From: Vibrio cincinnatiensis
Lineage (GTDB): Bacteria; Pseudomonadota; Gammaproteobacteria; Enterobacterales; Vibrionaceae
Reading direction: 5' to 3'
Assembly: GCF_022113815.1 (NCBI RefSeq)
Contig: NZ_SGOM01000002.1
Coordinates: 186,001 to 250,000, forward strand
DNA length: 64,000 bases
In this document: positions 1-8,044 of the stretch, piece by piece
How positions within the stretch are numbered: position 1 is the first letter of the stretch
Layout: each line of letters starts with the position of its first letter
Notes under the pieces: generated by a model
The model's database searches: none
Seen by the model: the letters and a program-made list of their open reading frames with translations, nothing else
What the model was told of the DNA's origin: nothing
Made by a program: the position numbers and the translations under genes

Positions 1-569
1 GGTAAAAGTAATAACTGTTCAACCAAGGTTGACAGCGCGATTTCGTTGATGATTTCCTGCCTAATTTTTTGTTTTTCAGCAACCACAACAAATTCGTTTT
101 GATAGTCGGTTTGTGGAAAAGAAAGCTGAAAGGTTCGCCATAAAACCCCTTCTTTTTGCACATCAGAATAACCATCACGGGCCAGCGGTGAGGCAAGAGC
201 CCCCAAATGAGGAGATGAACTCCACAGCATGGTTTTGTCACGGTAAAATTGGAACACGATATTTTGTTCGTAAGGGTGGCCGAATGGGGTCGCTTTATCT
301 CCGCTCGATTTTGCCAGTAGTTTGATATTTTTCATCCACTGATCAAACAGTTCTCGATAATTAGCCAACATGTGTTCTTCGGTGGACATCGACAGGGTTA
401 ATAACATCAACTTGGCCGATTGTCCAAGCCTTGCATCATAGACTTCTTCCACTTCATGCTTGGCAGACAAAAAGCTAAAAAATAATGAGATTAGCAAGAG
501 CGCGCTGACCAGTAACCCGACAGAAATCGTCAGTTGACGTTTGATAGAATAGGTTTTTTTATTTTTCAA
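1..569 (-). CDS. Sensor histidine kinase, QseC/PmrB-like (N-terminal part, cut by window edge)
   Basis: This is the sensor partner of the adjacent response regulator. Only about 189 N-terminal residues are present. A basic start (KNKKTYSIKRQ) leads into one membrane segment at about residues 12-32. A periplasmic sensing region of the QseC/PmrB kind follows. The HAMP, DHp and catalytic domains lie beyond position 1. The only sensible start is TTG at 567-569. It overlaps the last codons of the regulator gene by 11 bp, which implies translational coupling. The gene is last in the visible seven-gene minus-strand operon. The stimulus is unknown; related kinases sense iron, polyamines or quorum-type signals. 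Family assignment rests on the regulator and the topology, since the kinase core is not visible. Confidence 0.8.
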   Translation of the reverse strand, partial: MKNKKTYSIKRQLTISVGLLVSALLLISLFFSFLSAKHEVEEVYDARLGQSAKLMLLTLSMSTEEHMLANYRELFDQWMKNIKLLAKSSGDKATPFGHPYEQNIVFQFYRDKTMLWSSSPHLGALASPLARDGYSDVQKEGVLWRTFQLSFPQTDYQNEFVVVAEKQKIRQEIINEIALSTLVEQLLLL

Positions 570-1215
570 GAATGTACCCCACTCCACGAATATTCTTAAT
601 CGCAATATTGGGGGCTTTTTTACGTAAGTTGTGAATATGCACCTCTATGGCATTATCACTTGAGCCTTCATCCCAACCATGAAGTGACTGCTGCAACTGC
701 TCTTTACTTTGCACTCGCCCCGCATTAGTCATCAAACTGGTCAGGATTTTGAACTCATTGCGTGTCAGCTTCAGCGGGCTCCCGTTGTAATAAATACTCT
801 GCTCTGACAACGACAAAGATAAAAAACCAATTTGAATCACTTCTTCAGCACTACCAGATTGGCGTCGGATCAACACTCGCAGCCTTGCAAGCAACTCTTC
901 TAAAGCAAAAGGCTTCCCTAAATAGTCATCAGCACCGCCATCTAACCCCTGAACTCGGTCGCGTATGTCATCTCGTGCTGTCAGTATCATCACGGGAAGT
1001 TTAAAACCACTTTTTCGAATATCACGTAGAACTTCTAACCCATCAATATCCGGTAAGGTGAGATCTAAAATCACAGCGGTGAAAATCTCCGTTTTCAGTA
1101 CACTGGTAACAATTGAACCTTTTTCTACCCAATCTACGGTGTATCCATGGCGACTGAGTGATGTCACCATAGACTGACCGAGTAATTTATCATCTTCGAC
1201 AAGTAATAAACGCAT
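559..1215 (-). CDS. OmpR-family response regulator, QseB/PmrA/TctD-like
   Basis: This 218-residue cytoplasmic transcription factor has a receiver domain at about residues 1-115 and a winged-helix DNA-binding domain at about 125-218. The acidic pocket VEDD, the phospho-acceptor Asp51 (VILDLTLPD) and the switch lysine (YLGKPF) are all visible. The closest families are QseB, PmrA and TctD. It starts 3 bp after the TPR gene and overlaps the kinase start. A CTTAAG-N5-CTTAAG direct repeat upstream of the operon (5567-5583) fits the site such regulators bind, so it probably controls its own operon. The family is certain; the exact orthologue is not. Confidence 0.9.
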   Translation of the reverse strand: MRLLLVEDDKLLGQSMVTSLSRHGYTVDWVEKGSIVTSVLKTEIFTAVILDLTLPDIDGLEVLRDIRKSGFKLPVMILTARDDIRDRVQGLDGGADDYLGKPFALEELLARLRVLIRRQSGSAEEVIQIGFLSLSLSEQSIYYNGSPLKLTRNEFKILTSLMTNAGRVQSKEQLQQSLHGWDEGSSDNAIEVHIHNLRKKAPNIAIKNIRGVGYILEK

Positions 1216-1218
1216 AGG

Positions 1219-1851
1219 TTATTTTAATCTCTCCAGTGTTGCTTCAATTTCTTGCTTTCTTCCCTTATCGGTTAAGGAGCGATCGGGGCGTGGTGAAGCT
1301 TGCATCGCACGGCTCAGATACACGCGGGCTTCTTTGCCTCGTCCTTCCTCGGCGAGAAAGTCACCGTAAAAATAGTTCGGATCCATCCCCGTTGGATTGA
1401 TCTCCAACGCTTTTTTCAACATTAGCTCTGCTTTCTCATCATCACCAAAGCCAATGGGCCATCCAGGGACTTTGTAATACAAGGATCCCAAGCTAGTGTA
1501 TGCCGAACCATCAAGCGTTTCTGGTGCGTTATCAATCACTTCCTCAAGCAGTGATTTGGCTTCTTTAGCTAAAGATAAACCGCCTAATCCGCCTTGAACA
1601 CCTGCAAGGGATGCTTTATTGATTGCCAGCCAAACGGTGAGTTCCAGATTTTTGGGGGCTTTGTCTAAATAAAGATGGGTTTTCGTTATGGCTTGATCAA
1701 AGCAACGTTCTTTTTTATGACTATCAGGTGTTCTGTACTGACATTCTGCCCATTGGTGTTGAATGTCTTGCAGTGGCGTTTTTGCCAACGCCACCGTGGA
1801 TATCAACATCAATCCAAGTGTTAAAAAATACCGTCGTTGTTTTACACTCAT
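1219..1851 (-). CDS. Periplasmic tetratricopeptide-repeat protein
   Basis: The 210-residue protein has a clear signal peptide (hydrophobic YFLTLGLMLISTVALA, cleavage near residue 23) and TPR-like helical pairs over about residues 90-200, for example AELMLKKALEINPTG followed by EEGRGKEARVYLSRAMQASP. TPR proteins are interaction scaffolds and no enzymatic motif is visible. A good Shine-Dalgarno (GAGGAAAT) supports the start. It lies 14 bp after the SDR gene and 3 bp before the response regulator, so it belongs to this operon. It may act as a periplasmic accessory to the sensor kinase or to export of the pathway product, which is inference. Confidence 0.8.
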   Translation of the reverse strand: MSVKQRRYFLTLGLMLISTVALAKTPLQDIQHQWAECQYRTPDSHKKERCFDQAITKTHLYLDKAPKNLELTVWLAINKASLAGVQGGLGGLSLAKEAKSLLEEVIDNAPETLDGSAYTSLGSLYYKVPGWPIGFGDDEKAELMLKKALEINPTGMDPNYFYGDFLAEEGRGKEARVYLSRAMQASPRPDRSLTDKGRKQEIEATLERLK

Positions 1852-1865
1852 CCTTCATTTCCTCG

Positions 1866-2660
1866 TTAGTGGTTCACTCGGTTTAGGTATTGTTGAATTG
1901 TTTCTTGCTGCTTACGAATGGCAGAGGAAACCACACTGGGTAACAGTTGGTTCATCCGCGCAAAGAGCTTTTCTGGCCAACCAATCCATTTGGCGGCAAT
2001 CTCTTTTTCCAACATGGTGACCACGTGCTCAGCAACGATTTGAGGGGTATCCATTTTATTGCCCAATTTTCGATTCATCGCATTCACCGCTTCACTGTTT
2101 AATGCGGTTTCTGTTGCTCTTGGCGCTAAATACAGAACTCGAATTCCCGTGGCGAACAATTCTCTATCTAACGCTTCGGTAAAGCGGTGCAGCCCCGCTT
2201 TTGCTGCACAGTAAGTGGTATAACCTGGATACCCAATCGAGCCAAAAGTTGAACCCATATTGAGGATAATCCCCGGCTGTTTCAGCCACGTTAGGGCTGA
2301 TTGACACAGTAAAATCGGCGCAACAAGGTTAAGGTGAAGCTCTTCATTGATCTGAATAGGCGGCTTGTGAGTTAAAAGCGTGAAATCGTTACTGCCCGCA
2401 TTATTTATTAACACATCCACTTTTGAGATGTTTCTTGCCAGCGTGGCTATGGCCATTAAGCCTGTTGTGGATGTGATATCAGCCACTAACACATGATGAA
2501 GGTGAGGATTGGGTAATAAGCTTTGTAGCGTATTGAGGCACACTTCATTTCGCCCCACAAGGATTAAACGCGCACCTCGGCTTGCTAGTGTATGAGCGAT
2601 CGCTTGCCCGATTCCTCCCGTTGCTCCTGTCAATAGAATCGTGCTGTCGCTAATGTCCAT
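1866..2660 (-). CDS. Short-chain dehydrogenase/reductase (SDR)
   Basis: This 264-residue classical SDR has the nucleotide-binding motif TGATGGIG near the N-terminus, the NNAG motif, a catalytic Ser in the NMGSTFGS strand and the YxxxK pair (YCAAK). It should be a cytosolic NAD(P)-dependent ketone/alcohol oxidoreductase of unknown substrate. The open frame extends to 2774, but the SDR fold begins with the Met at 2658-2660, which overlaps the upstream diiron-protein gene by 11 bp and indicates coupling. The C-terminus (KLFARMNQLLPSVV) is long, as in SDRs that act on lipids. Its place between an oxidase and regulatory genes suggests it reduces or oxidises a pathway intermediate. Confidence 0.9.
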   Translation of the reverse strand: MDISDSTILLTGATGGIGQAIAHTLASRGARLILVGRNEVCLNTLQSLLPNPHLHHVLVADITSTTGLMAIATLARNISKVDVLINNAGSNDFTLLTHKPPIQINEELHLNLVAPILLCQSALTWLKQPGIILNMGSTFGSIGYPGYTTYCAAKAGLHRFTEALDRELFATGIRVLYLAPRATETALNSEAVNAMNRKLGNKMDTPQIVAEHVVTMLEKEIAAKWIGWPEKLFARMNQLLPSVVSSAIRKQQETIQQYLNRVNH

Positions 2661-3351
2661 CCGCCACCTCACCATCACATTGAGTAGAGAAAGAAGGGAG
2701 TGAACAAAGCATCTGTCCATACAGTGTAAAGACCATATTGGCGGCCTCAATGATGGCCTGTTGGTCTGCTTCATCTGTGATCTTATCCATTAGTGTCTTA
2801 AAAAACTGCAAATGATCTTGATCTAAGACGCTATGAGAAATGAGGTAAGTCATCGCTGAAGGTGGCAAGTTAAGCGTAGATTGGATCTTTTCTGCCATTT
2901 GCCCTCCGATGCCGACGCTCGTCCCTTCCAGTACCCAAACCATGCCAAATAAAGCTAACGGATTATGTCGATCAATCTGGTAATAAAGGTATGCAACCAT
3001 TAGTTCAATGGCTTGCCCTACTCGGCCTTCGCCCATGTTATTGCGTACGGCTTCCACTTGACCACCACAGGCTCGAATGTCATTCAAAATCCATTCTTGA
3101 TGGCCTTTTTCTTCGTCAATGTATTCCGCTATCGCCTCTCTCACCCATTCATACTCTTCCGATAAGCGACCACCACATGCCATCAGCAAAGGAACGGTAT
3201 GCTTAACGTGATGATAAGCCTGTGTCAAAAAAGCGATATACCTCTCTTTGGAAAGCTTGCCTTGTTGTATATCGGCGATCACCGGAGCCGTGAACATGGT
3301 TTGTCTAGCCGCCGATGTGCGATGTTTTAGTTGTTCGAAAAATAAAGTCAT
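2650..3351 (-). CDS. Heme-oxygenase-like diiron oxidase (TenA/PqqC-fold, HDO type)
   Basis: The 233-residue all-helical protein belongs to the heme-oxygenase-like superfamily that includes TenA, PqqC and the diiron HDO enzymes (UndA, BesC, SznF). The metal-ligand pattern of the HDO group is visible: Glu81-x-x-His84 (EKGH), Glu142 (VLEGTS) and His173-x3-Asp177-x-x-His180 (HSVLDQDH). HDO enzymes use a diiron centre and O2 for oxidative cleavage or N-oxygenation of small substrates; UndA turns fatty acids into terminal alkenes. The substrate here is unknown. A Shine-Dalgarno AAGGAGA precedes the start, 10 bp after the ligase gene. The adjacent ligase and SDR suggest an acyl substrate. Fold confidence is high; chemistry is inferred. 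Confidence 0.85.
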   Translation of the reverse strand: MTLFFEQLKHRTSAARQTMFTAPVIADIQQGKLSKERYIAFLTQAYHHVKHTVPLLMACGGRLSEEYEWVREAIAEYIDEEKGHQEWILNDIRACGGQVEAVRNNMGEGRVGQAIELMVAYLYYQIDRHNPLALFGMVWVLEGTSVGIGGQMAEKIQSTLNLPPSAMTYLISHSVLDQDHLQFFKTLMDKITDEADQQAIIEAANMVFTLYGQMLCSLPSFSTQCDGEVADGH

Positions 3352-3361
3352 GCCCTTCTCC

Positions 3362-4900
3362 TTAAGAAGTGGTTAACGAAGCCATCCTGGATGGCTGAAA
3401 AGGCAGATCGAACCGTTGAACCTTTTGATTTTTCAGCCTACAGTCAGAGGGGGTGGCGGCAAGTAACTGAGTAACGCAGTGTTCGATCTCGTCACGTTTG
3501 AGCTTGCCATTATTGGTGTACCAATCGGCCATTGCTTTGGGGTTATCCAGCATCAATACAGTGCGGATCTGCGCATAGTCAGGCAGTGTGTCATTTAGTG
3601 CTGAGATTTTTTCTTCCGCATGATCCACCACTTCCATAACGGCACACAACGCCTGCTGGCTATCACCGGTGATAATGAACTGAACATGAGGTAAGAAAGC
3701 CAACGCCTCTGATTCAATCCATTCTGGCGACACGTTTCTGCCATAAGCGGTGACAATGAGGTTCTTTTTTCGTCCTAATAACGTCACATATCCTTGCTCA
3801 TCCATGTCAGCTAAATCACCGGTGGCTAGCCACGCTTGATGAAACGGCTCATTTAAATAACCAAGCGCTGTCGCTCCTTTCACCAAAAGCTCCCCATCTT
3901 CTGCGATACGAACTTGAATATGAGGAAGCGGTTTACCACAACTGCCTGATTGAAAATGAGCCGGGGTATTTAGGCAAACGACTGAACCACATTCAGACAA
4001 CCCATATCCTTCAAATGCAGGAATATGAAGATCATGCGCAGCCTTGATGAGCGAAGCAGAGACTTTGGCGCCCCCCACAGCGACAAACTTGAGAGATTCC
4101 GCCAACCAAGGCTGTAACTTGACGAGTGAAATCAGTGCCAGCAACAGGGCAGGAGTGAGCACGATGCTGTCTGGTTTTATACCAGCCAAAATGTCAGCAA
4201 ATAAATGAGGGTTGAATTGACTTGACCCCAGAAGCCCCGTACGTTGTCCGGGGAAAATATATGAGGTTCCCCCCAAGATCAGAGGCACATATATGCCCGT
4301 AATATTTTCCAGTAATGTGGAAAGTGGTAGCAGCACCAAATGTGTATGAGCAAAACCTCTGACACTATTAGCCAATGAACGGGCAACAGAGCAGAGATGT
4401 TCATTGCTTAAACATACGCCTTTCGGGTGGCCTGTTGACCCAGAAGTAAAGGTGATTTTTCCCGTGCCTTCCAAATAAGAGGCTCGAGTGGGTCGACGTA
4501 AGCGTCGAAGCGGCAAAGCAGCCATCGTCAGGGACACATCTTGCGCTATTTCAAGCGAGTAAGGTTTGCTTTGCCAATCACCAAGAAGAGCATCAGCCCC
4601 AGATTGAGCTAAGATGTGTTCCACTTGTGCGGGAGAGAAGAAGGTCGGAATCGGTACAACGACAACGTTAGCCATCATAGCAGCTAAGTCCACCACCGCC
4701 CAGTTTAGGCCATTTTCCATTCGCAGTGCGAGTACATCAATCTTCTGCGCCATCAGCTCGGCAGCAACCTGCTCAACCTTGCACAACAATGCCGAGTAAG
4801 TGAGTTCAACTAATGAGTCGGTTTCATCACCCCCAACCAAAGCTACCCGATCAGGAGTCATTTTTGCCCATTGAGTGATGGCTTCAAGGAGAATATTCAT
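3362..4900 (-). CDS. AMP-dependent acyl-CoA synthetase/ligase
   Basis: This 512-residue member of the ANL superfamily activates a carboxylic acid with ATP to an acyl-AMP and then an acyl-CoA or other acyl ester. The phosphate-binding loop TFTSGSTGHPKG is near residues 150-161. GYGLSECG, the ATGDL aspartate, the hinge GRKKNLIV and the C-terminal catalytic lysine region (NNGKLKRDE) follow in order. The frame is open to 5026, but homology begins with MNILLEAITQW at 4900, just 7 bp after the hemolysin-family stop. The acid substrate cannot be read from sequence; fatty acid is the simplest guess from the operon context. Confidence 0.9.
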   Translation of the reverse strand: MNILLEAITQWAKMTPDRVALVGGDETDSLVELTYSALLCKVEQVAAELMAQKIDVLALRMENGLNWAVVDLAAMMANVVVVPIPTFFSPAQVEHILAQSGADALLGDWQSKPYSLEIAQDVSLTMAALPLRRLRRPTRASYLEGTGKITFTSGSTGHPKGVCLSNEHLCSVARSLANSVRGFAHTHLVLLPLSTLLENITGIYVPLILGGTSYIFPGQRTGLLGSSQFNPHLFADILAGIKPDSIVLTPALLLALISLVKLQPWLAESLKFVAVGGAKVSASLIKAAHDLHIPAFEGYGLSECGSVVCLNTPAHFQSGSCGKPLPHIQVRIAEDGELLVKGATALGYLNEPFHQAWLATGDLADMDEQGYVTLLGRKKNLIVTAYGRNVSPEWIESEALAFLPHVQFIITGDSQQALCAVMEVVDHAEEKISALNDTLPDYAQIRTVLMLDNPKAMADWYTNNGKLKRDEIEHCVTQLLAATPSDCRLKNQKVQRFDLPFQPSRMASLTTS

Positions 4901-4907
4901 ACGCCAC

Positions 4908-5519
4908 CTATGCTTGTTTACGCTGTCTTGTGAGCATAACTCGAAGATGTTCAAGCCCTCTGCGCAAATTTCCAGCCAGTACACGCGGCTGATATTCGTA
5001 ATAAGACCCCCACGTAGCGAATGCATCGGGAACTTTATTTGGATCCGCCTCTGCTATCACTTGAGGCTGTAAACCTAAGCGAGTCATCATGACATGCAAT
5101 GGGTCGGTTGCGGTAAAGATGCACCATTCAAAACCTAGCTCTACCAACCTTTCAGCAATAAGGTAAAAATGCAAAGGCGACATACCTTTGGCAAACGAGG
5201 CTAAATGGCCAAATTCCACCAAGTTAGAACGTTTAATTTCACAATGAAAAACAGCCGAGATTAAAGATTGAGCCTCCCCCTCCAGATATTGCTCAAGAAA
5301 TAAAGGCTCATCTTTCGCAATGCGAAACCCACAGACAGAGAGGATCTGTTGATTATGGATGAGCGTTAAATATGCGGGCATAAACTGCTTAAGTTCCGCA
5401 AAAAATGCGGCGTGATAACGCAGAGAAACATGCTCAATCACGTTTTGCCAAAGCGGATGGGTTGAAGATACGATGGCTAATGTAAAGCCCTCTTCAGAAG
5501 TGTTGGCCATGCCTTTCAT
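4908..5519 (-). CDS. Thermostable hemolysin (delta-VPH) family, GNAT-like fold
   Basis: The 203-residue protein matches the Vibrio thermostable hemolysin family (Pfam T_hemolysin). That family was named for a haemolytic Vibrio parahaemolyticus gene, but it has no signal peptide and its fold groups with GNAT acyltransferases. Typical family stretches are visible: HVSLRYHAAFFAELKQFMP, ILSVCGFRIAKDEPLFLEQYL, VEFGHLASF and FTATDPLHVMMTRLGL. The start has a good Shine-Dalgarno (AAGGAAG). It is the first gene of the operon. With an acyl ligase next to it, transfer of an acyl group to an amine or alcohol is a more plausible primary role than direct membrane lysis. This is inference from fold and context. 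Confidence 0.85.
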   Translation of the reverse strand: MKGMANTSEEGFTLAIVSSTHPLWQNVIEHVSLRYHAAFFAELKQFMPAYLTLIHNQQILSVCGFRIAKDEPLFLEQYLEGEAQSLISAVFHCEIKRSNLVEFGHLASFAKGMSPLHFYLIAERLVELGFEWCIFTATDPLHVMMTRLGLQPQVIAEADPNKVPDAFATWGSYYEYQPRVLAGNLRRGLEHLRVMLTRQRKQA

Positions 5520-5566
5520 TTGCGCTTCCTTTATTGGATGAGTTACAAATAAAGTAAAACGTGAAA

Positions 5567-5583
5567 CTTAAGAAACTCTTAAG
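5567..5583 (-). promoter_or_regulatory. PmrA/QseB-type direct-repeat operator
   Basis: Two CTTAAG hexamers are separated by 5 nt (CTTAAG-AAACT-CTTAAG), giving an 11-bp, one-helical-turn repeat 48 bp upstream of the first gene of the 5519-1 operon. The known PmrA and QseB boxes are hexamer direct repeats (C/T)TTAA(T/G) spaced by 5 nt. The operon encodes a regulator of this family, so autoregulation is likely. The element also faces the divergent methyltransferase gene, and CTTAAG is itself palindromic, so orientation is not fixed. Confidence 0.6.
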
Positions 5584-5772
5584 AAATGAAAAAAACTTGG
5601 CGACCAAGCCGATGTCATTCAATGCATATTGGTGTGGTTACCTAATCCTGTCTTTTTTCCAGCGAAAAAATGAGCCTCGAACCAGTAGTACTTCTGTAAA
5701 GTTCGAGCGATAATCCCCGCCACAGATAAGTTTATGCTCTAACATGAGCAGTACAAAAGTAGAACAACAACG

Positions 5773-6291
5773 ATGACAACCCCGTCAACCATCATTATTG
5801 GGCTGTATAATCCCAAAAGCCCAACCAACGTAGGGGCGGTTATGCGCGCCGCAGGTTGCTATAACGCCACTCAAGTGCGCTACCATGGGAGCCGCTATAA
5901 TCGTGCTGTAAAATTTCAAACAGATACTCAAAAAACGCATCAGCGTATCAATTTAGTAGAAATGAACGACCTCACCGCAGAGATTGCCGATGATGTGGAA
6001 ATTGTCTGTGTGGAATTGGTGGTTGGCGCGACGGCATTGCCTCTTTTCACTCACCCTGAAAACGCGATATATCTATTCGGGCCTGAAGATGGCTCACTGC
6101 CACAAGACATCGTTGATCAAGCACATCACGTGGTTTATATCCCTACACATGGTTGCATGAACCTCGCAGCAACGGTGAATGTGGTGATGTATGATCGTTT
6201 AGCAAAAACACTAGGCGCAATTGATGACCAACAGCAAGTGATAGCTAACCGAGATAATAAAAATCGTCTAAAAGTAAAAGAATGCGCCTAA
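5773..6291 (+). CDS. TrmH/SpoU-family RNA 2'-O-methyltransferase
   Basis: The 172-residue SPOUT enzyme should transfer a methyl group from SAM to a ribose 2'-hydroxyl in RNA. All three SpoU motifs are visible: NVGAVMRAAG (motif 1), YLFGPEDGSLPQ (motif 2) and YIPTHGCMNLAATVNVVMYDR (motif 3, part of the trefoil knot). It is cytoplasmic and about the size of the minimal catalytic domain. It does not look like TrmL (YibK), whose motif 1 is different, so no symbol is given. It is transcribed divergently from the hemolysin operon and followed by a hairpin shared with guaC. Confidence 0.85.
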   Translation: MTTPSTIIIGLYNPKSPTNVGAVMRAAGCYNATQVRYHGSRYNRAVKFQTDTQKTHQRINLVEMNDLTAEIADDVEIVCVELVVGATALPLFTHPENAIYLFGPEDGSLPQDIVDQAHHVVYIPTHGCMNLAATVNVVMYDRLAKTLGAIDDQQQVIANRDNKNRLKVKECA

Positions 6292-6361
6292 ACACATAGG
6301 AGATGTTCCTTTTCAACGAACCGAAATATCCAATTGAAGGATAATCTTCTTGAAAAACAAC

Positions 6362-6421
6362 AACCCCACCTTAGTTAGGCTCCAACGATAAAATATGGCT
6401 GGAAGACTGTAAAGTGGGGTT
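6362..6421. terminator. Convergent terminator between the RNA methyltransferase and guaC
   Basis: AACCCCAC (6362-6369) pairs with GTGGGGTT (6414-6421). It is followed by a T-rich run on the plus strand and preceded by A-rich sequence that serves the minus strand. The 44-nt interior can fold further (GGCTCCA against TGGCTGGA). The position between two convergent genes supports a bidirectional terminator. Confidence 0.5.
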
Positions 6422-6445
6422 ATTTTTATATTATTGGCTCTTTAA

Positions 6446-7492
6446 TTACTTCTCTTTACCAAACACGTTATTTTCTTGCTCTAACACACGAATAAATGTT
6501 GTACGTTTGGTTAGCTCTTTAAGCTTTGCTGCACCTACGTATGTACAGGTTGAACGCACGCCACCAAGGATATCTTGAATGGTTCCGTGTACACTGCCAC
6601 GATAAGGTAATAGAACGGTTTTTCCTTCGGCCGCACGGTAACCGGCAACGCCACCAGAGTGTTTGTCCATCGCACTCTTTGAAGACATCCCGTAAAATTT
6701 CATGTATGTCTCACCGTCTTTCTCGACGATGTCACCACCCGCCTCTTCATGGCCTGCCAACATTCCGCCAAGCATGACAAAATCTGCACCACCACCAAAG
6801 GCTTTTGAAACATCCCCCGCACAAGTACAGCCACCATCACCAATAATACAGCCACCTAAACCGTGAGCAGCATCAGCACATTCGATAATCGCTGACAGTT
6901 GAGGATAACCCACCCCGGTTTTCACTCGAGTCGTACAAACCGATCCAGGGCCAATACCGACTTTAACAATGTCGGCACCAGCAAGAATCAGCTCTTCACA
7001 CATATCACCAGTTACAACATTTCCCGCTGAAATCACCTTATCGGGGAAAGCCGTACGTACTTGCTGAACATAATCCACTAGGTGCTCGGAATAACCATTC
7101 GCAATATCGATACAGATAAAAACAAGCTCATCAGACATAGCCATAATGTCTTTGGTTTTTTGAAAGTCAGCCTGTGAGGTTCCGGTAGAAACCATCACTT
7201 TACTGAGCGTTTCACTGTCTGAGTTTTTTACAAATTCGGCCCAATCATCCACGGTGTAGTGTTTATGGACGGCGGTCATCACCCCATGTTCCGCTAACGC
7301 TTTTGCCATTGCGAAACTTCCCACTGAGTCCATGTTTGCAGCAATAACAGGGACACCAGACCATTGACGGCCACTATGCTTGAAGGTAAACTCGCGGGTT
7401 AAATTTACTTGAGAACGGCTTTTTAAGGTTGAACGTTTCGGGCGAAACAGGACATCTTTAAAACCTAACTTAAGTTCTTGTTCGATACGCAT
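6446..7492 (-). CDS. guaC: GMP reductase
   Basis: The 348-residue enzyme reduces GMP to IMP with NADPH and releases ammonia, allowing guanine nucleotides to be reused for AMP. It is cytosolic and of the IMPDH/GMPR (beta/alpha)8 family without the CBS insert. The catalytic cysteine loop GPGSVCTTR, the glycine-rich IIGDGGC segment and the [12 protein letters not shown] phosphate site are visible. Length and N-terminus ([14 protein letters not shown]) match E. coli GuaC. A Shine-Dalgarno AAGGAA precedes the ATG. A separate promoter lies about 130 bp upstream, followed by a highly structured leader (7521-7617) described separately. Confidence 0.95.
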   Translation of the reverse strand: MRIEQELKLGFKDVLFRPKRSTLKSRSQVNLTREFTFKHSGRQWSGVPVIAANMDSVGSFAMAKALAEHGVMTAVHKHYTVDDWAEFVKNSDSETLSKVMVSTGTSQADFQKTKDIMAMSDELVFICIDIANGYSEHLVDYVQQVRTAFPDKVISAGNVVTGDMCEELILAGADIVKVGIGPGSVCTTRVKTGVGYPQLSAIIECADAAHGLGGCIIGDGGCTCAGDVSKAFGGGADFVMLGGMLAGHEEAGGDIVEKDGETYMKFYGMSSKSAMDKHSGGVAGYRAAEGKTVLLPYRGSVHGTIQDILGGVRSTCTYVGAAKLKELTKRTTFIRVLEQENNVFGKEK

Positions 7493-7520
7493 GTAATATT
7501 CCTTAGTTGATACACGGCTT

Positions 7521-7617
7521 GTGTCTCATCGCACTGTGCGCAGTCACCCTGTTGGCAGACAAGGTCACTGATCTTCGGACACAAAAAAACCGGAGCGTTG
7601 GCAGACGCTCCGGTTTT
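7521..7617 (-). ncRNA. Structured guaC leader RNA with two hairpins sharing one loop
   Basis: Read on the minus strand, a 13-bp hairpin (arms 7605-7617 and 7586-7598) is followed by a T7 run (7583-7589), so it looks like an intrinsic terminator placed at the start of the guaC transcript. A possible three-way junction follows: outer stem 7578-7582/7521-7525, a long hairpin 7559-7569/7542-7552, and a small hairpin 7530-7533/7537-7540. The two large hairpins carry an identical 10-nt top, GUCUGCCAAC (loop CUGCCA). The guanine riboswitch core is absent. Attenuation, a protein-binding leader or a short independent RNA are all possible. Confidence 0.45.
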
Positions 7618-7621
7618 CAGC

Positions 7622-7649
7622 ATTATAGGTTGCGATTTATTTCCAGCAA
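7622..7649 (-). promoter_or_regulatory. guaC promoter
   Basis: On the minus strand TTGCTG (7644-7649) and a perfect TATAAT (7622-7627) are separated by 16 bp, a good sigma-70 arrangement. The predicted start, near 7615, falls right at the base of the leader hairpin. Confidence 0.6.
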
Positions 7650-8044
7650 GTCTGATATTTCATTTTTTTTTATGTTACCCTTGCGAAGATTCCATACTCC
7701 AGACTTGTTCACAATACTCCCACCAGAAGAAACCTAAAAATTAGCTTGCATTTCAATATCTTGAAAAAAACAATTATCACTTTTCCCAATTAGCAATAAC
7801 GTTTTCGTTTTTACTCTTAAAAAACAATGCCACACAATCGTCACAACGTGAGAGAAATCACGTTATAAAATAACCATTTCCTATGTATCTCTTCACTAAA
7901 AATCACGATTTTGTCAGCTAAAACCTTTCCCTACATAAAAAATAGGGTTTATTTTTATTGCTATTCGGTTTATACCCAAAGGAATACTTCTGGGCCATTC
8001 ACCCTCGCCCACTAAGTCTGATCTTATTTAAGGAGACAGCAACT
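7650..8044. other. Intergenic region between guaC and ldhA promoters
   Basis: This is AT-rich non-coding DNA upstream of two divergent genes. A partial PurR-like half-palindrome (ACGTTTTCGT, about 7799-7808) is present, but its other half is poor. A Shine-Dalgarno AAGGAG (near 8030) serves ldhA. I see no convincing gene in it. Confidence 0.4.

Noticed and set aside
4908..5519. Secreted pore-forming hemolysin
   Set aside because: No signal peptide or membrane-inserting segment is present; the family groups with GNAT-fold enzymes.
7521..7617. Guanine riboswitch upstream of guaC
   Set aside because: A three-way junction can be drawn, but the conserved junction and loop sequences of the purine aptamer are absent.
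7793..7808. PurR operator near guaC/ldhA
   Set aside because: Only one half (ACGTTTTCGT) matches; the other half agrees at about two of six positions.
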